Origin: Nocardia sp. CNY236
GTDB taxonomy: Bacteria; Actinomycetota; Actinomycetes; Mycobacteriales; Mycobacteriaceae
Direction: 5' to 3'
NCBI RefSeq assembly: GCF_000482385.1
Contig: NZ_AXVD01000001.1
Coordinates: 310,001-374,000, forward strand
DNA length: 64,000 nt
Part shown: piece after piece, positions 44,248 to 54,305 of the stretch
How the letters are laid out: each line of letters starts with the position of its first letter
Numbering within the stretch: position 1 is the first letter of the stretch
Translations under genes and position numbers: made by a program
The notes under the pieces: generated by a model
The model's input: only the letters and a program-made list of their open reading frames with translations
What the model was told of the DNA's origin: nothing
The model's database searches: none

Positions 44248-47200
44248 ATGCGCTTCGAGGTCCTCGGCCCCCTGCGGGTGTGGGCGAAGGATCGGCAGCA
44301 GGTCAGGATCCCGGGTGTCAAGGTCCGCGCCCTCCTCGTAGACCTCCTGTTGCACGAGGGGCGTCCAGTGTCGGTGGATCGTCTCGTGGAGGATCTGTGG
44401 GAGGAGGGATTCCCTGGCGATCCCACCGGCGCACTGCAAAGCAAAGTGTCTCGACTTCGCCGGGCACTGGAGGCCGCCGAACCGGGCAGTCGGTCCCTCG
44501 TCGTGTTGGAGTCCGCCGGCTACCGGCTCGACGTCGATCCGCACGACATCGACATCGGGGCCTTCACCGCCCTGACGATCAGGGCCCGTACCGCCCACGA
44601 TGTCGATGAGCGGGTCGCGCTGTACACCGAGGCTCTGGCCCTGTGGCGCGGTCCCGCCGCAGCCGACTTCGCCGACGCCGCGTTTGCCCGCAGTGCCGTC
44701 AGCCGGCTCGAGCAGCTCCACCTGGCCGTCGTCGAGGAGTGTGCCGAAACTCGGCTCGTACGGGGCGAACACACCCAGGTCGCGGCGGAGCTCGGCAACC
44801 TCGTCGAGCGGCATCCCCTGCGTGAACGGCTGCGAGCGGTCCACATGCGAGCCCTGTACCGCGCCGGGCGGCAGAGCGAAGCCCTCGCCAGCGCCGCCGA
44901 GTTGCGCTTGCGCCTCGGTGACGAGCTCGGCGTGGATCCGAGCCCCGAATCGACCGCTCTGCACGAGGCGATCCTGCGCCAGGACCCCAGCCTGGACACC
45001 GAACCAGATGAGGCCCGGACAGTCCAGGTGCGCACCAACCTGCCCGCGGCCATCACCGACCTGATCGGGCGGGCATCGGCGGTCGAGGAGGTCACCGCCT
45101 TGCTGGAGGCCAATCGACTGGTCACTTTGGTGGGACCCGGCGGCGTCGGCAAGACGCGGCTCGCGATGGAAATCGCCACTCGTCTCCCCAGCCGGTTCGC
45201 CGACGGCGCCTGGCTGGTCGAGTTGGCGGCCTTCGGCCGCCGTGAGCAACCCGATGCCGTCGCGGCCCTCGCCGGGGCCGTCCTGGCCGTGCTGGGAATC
45301 CGAGAGGACGGAGTTGGATTCGGCCGGGCCGGCAGGCCGGTCGATATCGAGGCCCAATTGGCGCAGGCGCTGCACGCGCGCGAGATCCTGCTGGTATTCG
45401 ACAACTGTGAACACATCATCGATGACGTCGCCCGGCTCATCGAACCGTTGTTGCGCGCGGCTCCCCGGTTGCGAATCCTGGCCACCAGCCGGGAGTCGAT
45501 CGGCTTACTCGGGGAGGTGGTGTGGCAGGTGCCTCCGCTGGATCTGCCCGACCTCGCCGCAGTCCCGGACACCGCGGTCCTACGGCGTTCCAGCGCCGTC
45601 GAGCTGTTCGTCCTGCGGACCGTCGCGGCGGCGCCGGGTTTCACCCTGACCGACGCCAACGCACGTGCCGTAGCGGAGCTTTGCAAGCGTCTGGACGGCA
45701 TCCCCTTGGCCTTGGAGCTGGCGGCGACCCGGGTGCGTGCTCTCGGGGTACACGAACTGGTCGCGCGCCTGGACGACCGGTTCCGCCTGCTGGCCACCAG
45801 CCACCGGGGAACTCCGCCCCGGCAGCAGACTCTGCGCGCGATGATCGACTGGAGCTGGGGGTTGCTGCCTGGCGCCGAGCGCGCCCTACTGCGCCGACTC
45901 GCGGTATTCACCGACAGCTGCACGCTCGCTGCGATCGAGAGTGTTTGTGCGGGTGAGGCAGTCCCCTCCGAGGAGGTCCCTGGTCTGCTCGCCCGCCTGG
46001 TCGATCGCTCCCTGGTGTCTGTGATCGACGACTCGGACAGCGTGCGGTATCGGTTGTTGGAGTCGGTCGCTGCCTACTGTATCGAGCGTCTGCGCCAGGC
46101 CAGCGAGGATGGTTCCGTCCGCCGGCGACACCTGCGGTACTACCGCGACGTCGTCGAACAGGCGGACGGTCACCTGCGCGGGCGCAACCAACGAATCTGG
46201 CTGAAGCGTCTCGACCTGGAGAGCGCCAACATCCGCCATGCCTTCGATCGAGCGGTGGAGGATGGCGCAGCCGACCAGACCCTGCGCCTGGCAAATGGGA
46301 TGGCGTGGTACTGGTTTCTGCGAGGCCGGTTGCAGGAAGCGCGCCGGGCCTTTGCCGGCGCGCTGGCCCTCGGCGGGCAGGCGCCCCGTGCCGACCGGGC
46401 TCGCGCTCTTACCTGGCAGGCCGGCGTCGATCTGCTGGCCAGTGAGGTGACCGATCGGGTCGGGCACAGCCGGGCGATCTTGCATGCCTTCGACGGTGTC
46501 GATGACCCGCGAGGCCTGGCCAGCGCCCGCTGGTTCCTCGGTCTCGCTCTCCACCTCGCAGGCGACCTGGTCACCAGCGAGGACCTGATCGACCAGGCCC
46601 TGGCCGGATTCGAAGTCAGCGGTGATCGATGGGGTCTGGCCGCCGCCCTCGGGGAACGCGCCAAACAGGCACTGGTTCGCGGTGATCTCGCCGCCGTGGG
46701 CCGAGATGGCGCCCGGAGCGCCGAACTGTTCTGTGAACTCGGTGACCGGTGGGGCCAGTTGCAGACGGTATATCCGCTGGCGGCCTTGGCCGAGATCACC
46801 GGCGACTACGACCGAGCCGCGCAGTTGCACTGTGACGGCCTGGCCATCGCGGAGGATCTGGGTCTGTGGACCGAGGCCGCCGACCGGCTGTCCGGACTGG
46901 GTCGGATCGCGCTGCTGACAGGGGCATTCGACCGGGCGTGGGACCTGCACGAGCGAGCGCTTCGGTTGTCGACCGAGCAGAGTTTCAAGCCCGGCGAGAT
47001 TTTCGCGCGCATCGGTCTGGCGCTGGGAGCCCGCCGAGCCGGCAAACTCGACCTCGCCGAGGAACACCTACGTGTGGTGCTCGAATGGAACCGCCAGGTC
47101 GAGCTCGAGCCGGGCAACACCCTGGTCTTGGCCGAGCTCGGCTTCATCGCCGAACAGCGTGGTGGCGCCGACACTGCTCGAGCACTGCACCTGGCCGGTT

Positions 47201-47499
47201 TCGCCGCCGCGCGGCACGTCGGGGATCCGCGTGCTGTGGCTCTGGCGCTGGAGGGGCTCGCCGGCGCCGAGGCGCTCGCGGACCGGTACGAGCAGGCGGC
47301 GCGGCTACTCGGCGCAGCCGCCGCGGCCCGAGAGTCGACCGGAGTGCCGTTGCCACCTGCCGAGAGCGGCGACGTCGAACGGATCGACACCGCCATCACT
47401 GCCGCGCTCACCGCCGGTGAGCGCGCCGCCGCGTTCGCCCGCGGCCGGATGCTGCGCCCGGACGAGGCGCAGGGGCTGGTCGCGGACGAGGACCGATAG
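44248..47499 (+). CDS. AfsR/SARP-type regulator: BTAD, NB-ARC and TPR domains
   Basis: A 1083-residue STAND regulator. The N-terminal OmpR-like winged helix (MRFEVLGPLRVWAKDRQQV, then LQSKVSRLRRALE) and the bacterial transcriptional activation domain (to about residue 250) are followed by an NB-ARC ATPase: P-loop LVGPGGVGKTRLAMEIA, Walker B ILLVFDNCEHIID, and ILATSRESIGLLGEVVW. A helical and TPR-like C-terminal half ends at 47499. Such proteins act as ligand- or ATP-gated activators of secondary-metabolite or efflux genes. The heptamer site in its own divergent promoter implies control of the adjacent pump. No biosynthetic cluster is nearby. Confidence 0.92.
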   Translation: MRFEVLGPLRVWAKDRQQVRIPGVKVRALLVDLLLHEGRPVSVDRLVEDLWEEGFPGDPTGALQSKVSRLRRALEAAEPGSRSLVVLESAGYRLDVDPHDIDIGAFTALTIRARTAHDVDERVALYTEALALWRGPAAADFADAAFARSAVSRLEQLHLAVVEECAETRLVRGEHTQVAAELGNLVERHPLRERLRAVHMRALYRAGRQSEALASAAELRLRLGDELGVDPSPESTALHEAILRQDPSLDTEPDEARTVQVRTNLPAAITDLIGRASAVEEVTALLEANRLVTLVGPGGVGKTRLAMEIATRLPSRFADGAWLVELAAFGRREQPDAVAALAGAVLAVLGIREDGVGFGRAGRPVDIEAQLAQALHAREILLVFDNCEHIIDDVARLIEPLLRAAPRLRILATSRESIGLLGEVVWQVPPLDLPDLAAVPDTAVLRRSSAVELFVLRTVAAAPGFTLTDANARAVAELCKRLDGIPLALELAATRVRALGVHELVARLDDRFRLLATSHRGTPPRQQTLRAMIDWSWGLLPGAERALLRRLAVFTDSCTLAAIESVCAGEAVPSEEVPGLLARLVDRSLVSVIDDSDSVRYRLLESVAAYCIERLRQASEDGSVRRRHLRYYRDVVEQADGHLRGRNQRIWLKRLDLESANIRHAFDRAVEDGAADQTLRLANGMAWYWFLRGRLQEARRAFAGALALGGQAPRADRARALTWQAGVDLLASEVTDRVGHSRAILHAFDGVDDPRGLASARWFLGLALHLAGDLVTSEDLIDQALAGFEVSGDRWGLAAALGERAKQALVRGDLAAVGRDGARSAELFCELGDRWGQLQTVYPLAALAEITGDYDRAAQLHCDGLAIAEDLGLWTEAADRLSGLGRIALLTGAFDRAWDLHERALRLSTEQSFKPGEIFARIGLALGARRAGKLDLAEEHLRVVLEWNRQVELEPGNTLVLAELGFIAEQRGGADTARALHLAGFAAARHVGDPRAVALALEGLAGAEALADRYEQAARLLGAAAAARESTGVPLPPAESGDVERIDTAITAALTAGERAAAFARGRMLRPDEAQGLVADEDR

Positions 47500-47579
47500 C
47501 CGACAGCCGGTCGAAAAACCTATCGTCCTCGGTCTGTAACGCCGAGTACGAAATTCATTGTTGCCAGGTGCTTCGTGTG

Positions 47580-48305
47580 TTACTTCCAGGCCGGAAGGGT
47601 GGGGAGTTCACCGGTCAAATCCGAACCGGGGCGGCGGCCGAGTAACCAGGCGGCAAGCGATGCAGCGGGGCCGGTGATGGTGTGAGTAGCGGGCGAGGCG
47701 CCAATGGTGGCGGTGAAGCCGGTATCGGCGGCGTGGATGGCGAAGGACTCCAAGGGGAAGTCAGCGGTCAGGTGGGTCAGATCCTCAGCTGCCCGAGGCA
47801 GAATGCGCGCAACGAAAGGGGCCGGCCAGTCGGAGGGCTGATAGCCCGCATTCAAGTCGACATGGTGGATTTCGACTTCTTGTAGCCGCATCCACGGTAC
47901 TTCGCTCGCGGGTATCGGGCGGCCCTGTCGCGTGCGTACCCGGGCCTGCCAGGTGTCGTCGGTGAGTGATCGTGCGAGGCCCAGCCAGCGTGTTGCGGCT
48001 GCCTCGTTGTCGGCGAGTTGCTCGTTGTGCGGGCGTGCTGCGCCCGCCTCGATGTCGTGGTCGCGCAGGAAGCTGCTGGCATACTGCGGGATTTCGACGC
48101 CGGTGTGTGCCCACAGCAATAGATTCAGCAGGCTGTCGGCATTGCGGGCCAGGTGTGACAGAACATGGCCGCGCGTCCAGCCAGGCAGCAGAGAGGGTTC
48201 GGCAATGGCGCGCTCATCGAGGCCCCGGATGGTGTCGAGCAGGCGGGTGGTCGCCGCGGCGACGCCGTCGAGTTGTCCAGGAATCTGGGAAACAGTAGTC
48301 GTCAC
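47580..48305 (-). CDS. Maleylpyruvate-isomerase-like DinB-fold protein
   Basis: A 241-residue protein of the mycothiol-dependent maleylpyruvate isomerase family. An N-terminal DinB-like bundle (LLPGWTRGHVLSHLARNADSL with the metal-binding His) and a second His in MRLQEVEIHHVDLNAGY are followed by a small SCP-like C-terminal domain (TATIGASPATHTITGPAASL). These enzymes use mycothiol as cofactor or carry out related thiol chemistry; the substrate here is unknown. The GTG at 48305 overlaps the stop of the DUF998 gene by four bases. Confidence 0.85.
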   Translation of the reverse strand: MTTTVSQIPGQLDGVAAATTRLLDTIRGLDERAIAEPSLLPGWTRGHVLSHLARNADSLLNLLLWAHTGVEIPQYASSFLRDHDIEAGAARPHNEQLADNEAAATRWLGLARSLTDDTWQARVRTRQGRPIPASEVPWMRLQEVEIHHVDLNAGYQPSDWPAPFVARILPRAAEDLTHLTADFPLESFAIHAADTGFTATIGASPATHTITGPAASLAAWLLGRRPGSDLTGELPTLPAWK

Positions 48306-48982
48306 ACCCTCGAACCTAGCGTGGTCGGGTCGGTCCAGTCGGAGCCTTCCACGATCATCGTGACGGCAAGGGCGAGCAACCACGATGAGATTGCCCCGAT
48401 CTGGATGCGTTGGGCGATGCCCGGGGAGTAGTTGTCGCCGAAAAGCATCCAGATCGTCGCTATCGATCCGATCACCACCGAGACGAAACCGAACTCACGC
48501 AGAATTCGCCAGCGTCGATACCGGAACGCAGCCACACCGAAGGACAGCGCGGCAACTGCGATCGAGGTGACTGCCAGCGTGCTCGCCATGGCATGTGGCT
48601 GATGCAGCTGGGAAAATGGTGCGCTCGAGGCGTGGTCGCGCAACGGCAGCAGCACGTCCGCAATGGTCGACGCACCGAAACAGCCCAATGCGAGCCAACC
48701 CACCGTCGTGAGCCTATGCCGGGGGAACAGCATGATCGCCGTGACCGACGCCGAGATCAGCAGCACTCCGGCAATCGCATCGGCGGTCGTGAATACCTCC
48801 CGGTACGGCTTGCCCTCCATGGCCAGCTCGCTGAGAAACGAGTGGGCCGGGTCGCCGTGGATCGGCAGTACGAATTCGAGTACCCAGGACGAATAGCACA
48901 CTCCAGCGATGGCGAGCGACGTCGCGATGGTCGCCAGCGCCACCCGCGTGTGTTGTTCAGCGATCTCTGGGCTACCGGTCAC
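48302..48982 (-). CDS. DUF998-family membrane protein
   Basis: A 226-residue integral membrane protein with about six helices, recognisable as DUF998 by the layout VCYSSWVLEFVLPIHGDPAH SFLSELAMEGKPYR, CFGASTIADVLLPL, and LFGDNYSPGIAQRIQ. Its function is unknown. It is translationally coupled (GTGA) to the maleylpyruvate-isomerase-like gene downstream, so the two may act together. The ATG at 48982 is the first in frame. Confidence 0.85.
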   Translation of the reverse strand: MTGSPEIAEQHTRVALATIATSLAIAGVCYSSWVLEFVLPIHGDPAHSFLSELAMEGKPYREVFTTADAIAGVLLISASVTAIMLFPRHRLTTVGWLALGCFGASTIADVLLPLRDHASSAPFSQLHQPHAMASTLAVTSIAVAALSFGVAAFRYRRWRILREFGFVSVVIGSIATIWMLFGDNYSPGIAQRIQIGAISSWLLALAVTMIVEGSDWTDPTTLGSRV

Positions 48983-49020
48983 GATCCCATTGTGCGGCTT
49001 CGGCCACCTCGGGAACTATT

Positions 49021-49437
49021 TCATTGGCCGCAGCTCAGCGCCGCTTGGACGCGGTCGGCCGCGCTGATCGGGTCCTCGTGCTCCCAGACGCGAACGACCA
49101 GCCATCCGGCTGCGAGCAGCGCCGCATCGGTGGCGCGGTCCCTGGCTACGTTTCCCGCCAGCTTGGCCGCCCACCATTCGGCATTGTTCTTCGGCGCGGT
49201 GGCGTGTTGCGGGCAGCGATGCCAAAAACAACCGTCGACATAGACCGCGACTCGGCGGCGTGGAAACACCACATCGGCGCGGCGGCGCTGCCCGCGGATC
49301 GGGGCCCGATCGACGAAATAGCGCAGCCCGCGCCGGTGCAGCTCGCGCCGCAGCGCCAGTTCCGGACCGGTTCCGGTGCGGGGCTGACGCGCCAGTCGCG
49401 CGCTGGTCGCCGCATCGGTGCTGGGCCGCCGCGTCAT
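49021..49437 (-). CDS. vsr: Vsr-type very-short-patch-repair endonuclease
   Basis: A 138-residue nuclease that nicks next to T:G mismatches left by deamination of 5-methylcytosine. The family core is intact: ELALRRELHRRGLRYFVDR, RRADVVFPRRRVAVYVDGCF, WHRCPQHATAPKNNAEWW. The ATG overlaps the stop of the cytosine methyltransferase gene by four bases, so repair is produced together with the methylation that makes it necessary. No restriction endonuclease gene is adjacent. Confidence 0.93.
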   Translation of the reverse strand: MTRRPSTDAATSARLARQPRTGTGPELALRRELHRRGLRYFVDRAPIRGQRRRADVVFPRRRVAVYVDGCFWHRCPQHATAPKNNAEWWAAKLAGNVARDRATDAALLAAGWLVVRVWEHEDPISAADRVQAALSCGQ

Positions 49438-50582
49438 GCCGCCCAACCGCCCATGCGGTCGAGATGACTTTCCACGTCGGCGAGGAACCCTGACGGGAAG
49501 CGTAGGCGTCCCCTGCTGGTTCGGCGCAAGAATCCGGCTGTGGCGCGGGCGGACAGCAGTCGCGCATCGGTGAGGAAATCGGTCAGGTCTTCGTAAGGTT
49601 CGTGCACCGGCCATGTGGACACCGGCACCTGGTAGGCCATGTCGGCACGCCCCCACGCGGCAACCGGCCACGGAGTACCCGGCGCCAGTGGCCGGTCTGC
49701 AGAGATCGGTTCGAGCGGCGCTGCCAGCCGTGCGCCGATCCAGGACGCCATGCGAACGCTCACCGCATTGCCGACCAGTTTCCAACGATGGCCGCTTCGC
49801 ACGCCGGGGACGTCGGTCGCGGGCGCGGTCCAGCCCGGGGCGAATCCTTGCAGGCGCTCGGCGTCGGCGATGCCGGGGGTCACGATTTCACCGGACGGTA
49901 GCCGCACCGCGGGTGGACTCGCGATTCCCAGCGTGGAGCCACCCTTCAGCGTCGGTACGGCGTTCACCGCCCAGCCCAGTCCACGTACGCCTTCGGTCCA
50001 ATAGAAACCGCAGGGATCGAGCGCGGGATCACCGATGGCGCGCGGCCCGGCATCGTCGCCGAACAGCACCTCGCGCGGGTCCTCGGTCCGCGAGGCCAGC
50101 ATCAAGACTCGTTGACGCCGCTGCGGCAGGCCGAACGCACGTGCGTCCACCACTCGGTAGGCCCAGGTGTAGCCCAGCTCGCTGAGCGAGCCGGTGAGAT
50201 GGCGCATCGCCGCGCCGCGATCGAGTCGCAACATGAACGGTACGTTTTCGATCAGTAGCCAACGGGGACCGCGTTTGCGACGCACCAGCCGAAACACTTC
50301 GTCGACCAAGCCCGACCGAGCGCCGGCAATACCCGCGGTGCGGCCGGCTTGCGAGAGGTCTTGACAGGGAAAACCGGCCGCGACCAGCTCCGTCCTCGGT
50401 GGGATGGCGCGCAAGCGGGTGATGTCGGAATGCAGTGCTACGTCGGGAAAGTGGGCTGCCAGCACGCCTTGTGCGCCGGGATCGATTTCACACAGGAGTT
50501 CGGTGCGCCATCCGTGCTGGCGCAGACCGAGCTCGAGTCCACCGATGCCGGCGAACAGCCCGACCATCCGCGCGCCCGTCAA
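49434..50582 (-). CDS. C5-cytosine DNA methyltransferase (Dcm-type)
   Basis: A 382-residue methyltransferase. Motif I is VGLFAGIGGLELGLRQHG, motif IV AAGFPCQDLSQAGRTAG with the catalytic Cys, motif VI LLIENVPFML, motif VIII GLPQRRQRVLML, and motif X near HRWKLVGNAVSVRMASW. The target recognition region (about 190-260) is short. The target sequence cannot be read from the protein. It is coupled to vsr and has no cognate nuclease beside it, so it is an orphan methylase or the remains of a restriction system. Confidence 0.93.
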   Translation of the reverse strand: MTGARMVGLFAGIGGLELGLRQHGWRTELLCEIDPGAQGVLAAHFPDVALHSDITRLRAIPPRTELVAAGFPCQDLSQAGRTAGIAGARSGLVDEVFRLVRRKRGPRWLLIENVPFMLRLDRGAAMRHLTGSLSELGYTWAYRVVDARAFGLPQRRQRVLMLASRTEDPREVLFGDDAGPRAIGDPALDPCGFYWTEGVRGLGWAVNAVPTLKGGSTLGIASPPAVRLPSGEIVTPGIADAERLQGFAPGWTAPATDVPGVRSGHRWKLVGNAVSVRMASWIGARLAAPLEPISADRPLAPGTPWPVAAWGRADMAYQVPVSTWPVHEPYEDLTDFLTDARLLSARATAGFLRRTSRGRLRFPSGFLADVESHLDRMGGWAA

Positions 50583-50897
50583 CGACCGTCCCTTTCTCCT
50601 GTCCCTGCCGGGCGTTGTCCGCGGCCCGTGCCCGGGAGCACGTTACTCGAGTCGCCGACGGTGATCGCCGAACTATGCGACCAACGCCGTCGGTACCTGG
50701 TACCGTCCGCGTGTCACACAGTGCGATCGGCGTGCTTTTCGAATAATGCACAGAGGTGGTCGCACATGGTGATGATCTGCTGACCAGCCTGTGCTCCAGT
50801 GTCATCCGCTCGGGCCGTCCACGATTCCGGTGGCGCGCTCGCGCACGTGCTTTCTGCTCGACAAGTTCCCAGAGCGACGCCGAGAAAGTGAGCAAAC
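50583..50897. other. Divergent intergenic region between dcm and kasA
   Basis: 315 bases with promoters presumed for both directions. I see no inverted repeat strong enough to name an operator and no small gene. Confidence 0.4.
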
Positions 50898-52148
50898 ATG
50901 CAGACTCCTTCCACCAAGAACGGGCAATTCCCACCCGTTGTGGTCACCGGCCTCGCGGCGACCACGTCCATCGCCGGTGACGTGGACTCCACATGGAAGG
51001 GCCTGCTCCATGGTGAAAGCGGAATCGACCACCTGGAAGACGAGTTCATCGACCAGTTCGAGCTGCCCGTGCGGATCGGCGGCCACCTGAAGGTTTCCCC
51101 CGCCGCGGGCCTGACCAAAGGTGAGACCCGCGGACTGTCCTACGTGGAGCAGATGGCTGTCGTGCTCGCTCGTGAAGTCTGGCGTAACGCAGGCAATCCC
51201 GCGGTGGACAGCAACCGCCTCGGCGTCTGTCTCGGCACCGGGCTGGGCGGCGCCGAGGCGATCATCGACGCGCGGGACAAGCTGAACAACGGCGGCCACC
51301 GCAAGGTCTCGCCCTACTCCGTGCGGGCAGCGATGCCGAACGGGTCCGCAGCGTGTGTCGGCCTGGAACTCGGTGCGCGTGCCGGGGTGACCACCGCGGT
51401 GTCGGCTTGTTCGTCGGGTTCGGAAGCGATCGCCAACGCGTGGAAGATGATCGTCCTGGGCGATGCCGACATCGTGGTCACCGGTGGAGTGGAGGGCTCG
51501 ATCCAGGCGGTCGCGATCGCGGCGTTCACGATGATGCGCGCGATGAGTACTCGCAACGACGATCCGAAGAGCGCCTCACGACCGTTCGACGTCGATCGCG
51601 ACGGTTTCGTCTTCGGTGAGGCGGGCGCGATGATGGTGCTCGAGACGGAGCAACACGCGAAGGCGCGCGGCGCCACCGTCCATGCCCGGCTGCTGGGCGC
51701 GGGCGTCACCTCCGACGGCTTCCATCTGGTCGCGCCGGATCCGGACGGTGCCGGCGCAGCGCGCGCAATGACGCGGTCGCTGCAGACGGCGGGTCTGACC
51801 AAAGACGATGTCACGCACGTCAACGCGCACGCGACCGGCACCCCGATCGGTGACACGGCCGAATCGCATGCGATCACCGAGGCGATCGGCAAGCACGCGT
51901 CGGTCTACGCGCCGAAATCGGCGCTCGGCCATTCCATCGGCGCGGTAGGGGCACTCGAATCGGTGATCACCGTACTCAGCGTGCGTGATGGAATCGTGCC
52001 GCCCACACTGAATCTGGACAACCAAGATCCCGAGATCGATCTCGATATCGTGCGCGGCCAAGCGCGGCAGGGCCGCATCGACTACGCGGTGAACAACTCC
52101 TTCGGCTTCGGCGGGCACAATGTTGCGCTCGCTTTCGGCCGGTACTGA
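50898..52148 (+). CDS. kasA: KasA-type beta-ketoacyl-ACP synthase
   Basis: A 416-residue condensing enzyme, the same length as M. tuberculosis KasA and with the same catalytic numbering: Cys171 ([12 protein letters not shown]), His311 ([12 protein letters not shown]), Lys340 and His345 ([10 protein letters not shown]). It extends meromycolate chains on the acyl carrier protein in FAS-II. The usual neighbours fabD, acpM, kasB and accD6 are absent; instead a FadD32-type ligase follows 107 bases downstream, suggesting a pair that makes and activates a fatty acid. KasB cannot be excluded. Confidence 0.88.
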   Translation: MQTPSTKNGQFPPVVVTGLAATTSIAGDVDSTWKGLLHGESGIDHLEDEFIDQFELPVRIGGHLKVSPAAGLTKGETRGLSYVEQMAVVLAREVWRNAGNPAVDSNRLGVCLGTGLGGAEAIIDARDKLNNGGHRKVSPYSVRAAMPNGSAACVGLELGARAGVTTAVSACSSGSEAIANAWKMIVLGDADIVVTGGVEGSIQAVAIAAFTMMRAMSTRNDDPKSASRPFDVDRDGFVFGEAGAMMVLETEQHAKARGATVHARLLGAGVTSDGFHLVAPDPDGAGAARAMTRSLQTAGLTKDDVTHVNAHATGTPIGDTAESHAITEAIGKHASVYAPKSALGHSIGAVGALESVITVLSVRDGIVPPTLNLDNQDPEIDLDIVRGQARQGRIDYAVNNSFGFGGHNVALAFGRY

Positions 52149-52255
52149 CAACGACGTGGCCGGGATACCTTCTGGTCTTCCCGCCGCTTCGGTGCGATCT
52201 GTGTTCGGTGTCATTGCACAGCCGACGTGTCTGTGCGTTGGAAAAGGAAAAGGCG

Positions 52256-54166
52256 ATGATCGACGAAACCTTCGACGACTATCTGGACGATCAGGGCAAT
52301 ATCAAGATTCGCGGGAACAAGACTCTGATCGACTTCGTCGACAAGCACAGCGCGGACAACGGTGACGATCTGGCGTACCGCTACATCGACTATTCCCGCG
52401 AACGTGACGGTGAATACCACGAACTCACCTGGCGTCAGTTCGGTGTGCGGCTGCGTGCGGTGGCCGCCCGGCTGCAACAGGTCACGGTGCCGAACGACCG
52501 GGTCGCAATACTGGCGCCACAGGGGCTCGGTTACGTGGTGTCTCTTTTCGCCGCCGTGTATGCGGGCAATATCGCGGTACCGCTGTTCGACCCAGAGGAA
52601 CAAGGTCACACCGACCGATTGCGCGCCGTACTCGCGGATTGCGCCCCCGCCGCGATCCTCACCGCGGGTTCCGCGGCCACCGGCGTGCGGAAATTCTTCC
52701 GACACCTGCCCGCGGCACAGCGTCCGCGCATCATCGCGGTGGAAGCGATTCCGGACACCGTCGGTGCGTCCTGGGCGCGACCGAACATCGACATCGACAG
52801 CGTCGCCTACCTGCAATACACCTCCGGGTCCACGCGGACACCGGTGGGTGTGGAGATCACCCACCGCGCCGTGGGCACCAACCTGTTGCAGATGATCGAC
52901 GCCATCGGTGTCACCGAACGTTCGCGCGGAGTCACCTGGTTGCCGCTGTATCACGACATGGGTTTGTTGTGCGTGATCCTACCGACCGTCGGTGGCGGCT
53001 TCATCACGATCATGTCGCCGAATGCGTTCGTTCGCCGCCCCTATCGCTGGATCAAGGAGTTGGCTGCGGCGTCCGATGGTGCGGGAACCTTTGCCGCTGC
53101 GCCGAACTTCGCGTTCGAGCACGCCGCAGCGCGCGGTAAGCCGAAGCCGGGGGCGGAATTGGACCTGTCCAATGTGATCGGGTTGATCAATGGCAGCGAG
53201 CCGGTCTCGGTGTCGTCGATGAAGAAGTTCAATGAAGCATTCGTCCCCTACGGGTTGTCGGAGACGGCGATCAAGCCCTGCTATGGCATGGCAGAGGCGA
53301 CATTGTTCGTGTCGGCAACCAGATCGCAGGACAAGGCGAGAGTGATCTACGTCGACCGTGCCGAGCTGAACCTCGGACGCATGGTCGAGGTCCCGGAAGA
53401 CGTCGATCATGCGGTGGCGCAGGTGTCCTGTGGCTATGTCGCGCGGTCGCAGTGGGCGGTGATCGTCGATCCCCAGCAGTGCGTCGAGCGACGCGACGGC
53501 GAGGTCGGCGAGATCTGGCTACACGGCGAGAACATGGGCACCGGATACTGGGGCCGCCCCGAGGAAACCCGTGCCACGTTCCGCGCGCGCTTGGCCGCGC
53601 GGCAGCCGGACGGCAGCCATGCGGAAGGCATTCCCCAGGACGCCAGCTGGATGCGGACCGGCGATTTCGGTGCTTTCGTCGATGGCGAGCTCTATATCAC
53701 CGGTCGAGTCAAGGACCTCGTGATCGTGGATGGTCGTAATCACTATCCACAGGACCTGGAATATTCTGCGCAGGAAGCCAGTACCGCGCTGCGGCCCGGT
53801 TTCGTCGCTGCGTTCTCGGTGCCCGCCAACGAGCTACCCGAGCAGGTCGTCGGGACGTCGGCCGACGCAGAGGACACTTCCGAGCAACTGGTGATCGTCG
53901 CCGAACGCAATACCGGCTCGAGCAAGGTGGAGCCCGCGCCGGTCGCCGACACCGTGCGAGCTGCCATCGCACGGCGGCACGGGGTCACGGTGCGCGACGT
54001 GCTGTTGGTGCCGGCCGGCTCGATTCCACGCACTTCCAGTGGCAAAATCGCTCGCCGCGCGTGCCGGAGCGCCTACCTCGAGGGCACGCTGCGCGGCGGC
54101 TACCAGCAGCAGGCCTTCCCGGACTCGGCGCACGCGTGGGAATCGGAGACGGTGGTCGCCGGCTAG
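52256..54166 (+). CDS. FadD32-type fatty acyl-AMP ligase
   Basis: A 636-residue acyl-adenylate-forming enzyme, near the 637 residues of FadD32. P-loop-like [28 protein letters not shown], the A5 motif [16 protein letters not shown], and the hinge [16 protein letters not shown] are all present. The FAAL-type insertion after YHDMGLL blocks CoA use. In mycolate synthesis FadD32 loads meroacyl-AMP onto Pks13; no pks13 or accD4 is beside it, so this may be a paralogue serving another lipid. AAGGAAAAGG lies just before the ATG. Confidence 0.88.
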   Translation: MIDETFDDYLDDQGNIKIRGNKTLIDFVDKHSADNGDDLAYRYIDYSRERDGEYHELTWRQFGVRLRAVAARLQQVTVPNDRVAILAPQGLGYVVSLFAAVYAGNIAVPLFDPEEQGHTDRLRAVLADCAPAAILTAGSAATGVRKFFRHLPAAQRPRIIAVEAIPDTVGASWARPNIDIDSVAYLQYTSGSTRTPVGVEITHRAVGTNLLQMIDAIGVTERSRGVTWLPLYHDMGLLCVILPTVGGGFITIMSPNAFVRRPYRWIKELAAASDGAGTFAAAPNFAFEHAAARGKPKPGAELDLSNVIGLINGSEPVSVSSMKKFNEAFVPYGLSETAIKPCYGMAEATLFVSATRSQDKARVIYVDRAELNLGRMVEVPEDVDHAVAQVSCGYVARSQWAVIVDPQQCVERRDGEVGEIWLHGENMGTGYWGRPEETRATFRARLAARQPDGSHAEGIPQDASWMRTGDFGAFVDGELYITGRVKDLVIVDGRNHYPQDLEYSAQEASTALRPGFVAAFSVPANELPEQVVGTSADAEDTSEQLVIVAERNTGSSKVEPAPVADTVRAAIARRHGVTVRDVLLVPAGSIPRTSSGKIARRACRSAYLEGTLRGGYQQQAFPDSAHAWESETVVAG

Positions 54167-54305
54167 GACCGGCGTCCGATCGTCGGTAGATTTCCGACCG
54201 TGCGCTTGCGCGGACCCGAGGTCGAGATCACACGGCACGCATTGCCCGCGCGATGCGCGACGGTTGCGGGGGCCGGGCTCGGACGTCGCTTACGGTAGAT
54301 GTGTG

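Noticed and set aside
44203..45414. A 400-codon minus-strand frame opposite the SARP-type regulator
   Set aside because: Antisense to conserved BTAD and NB-ARC coding sequence; composition only.
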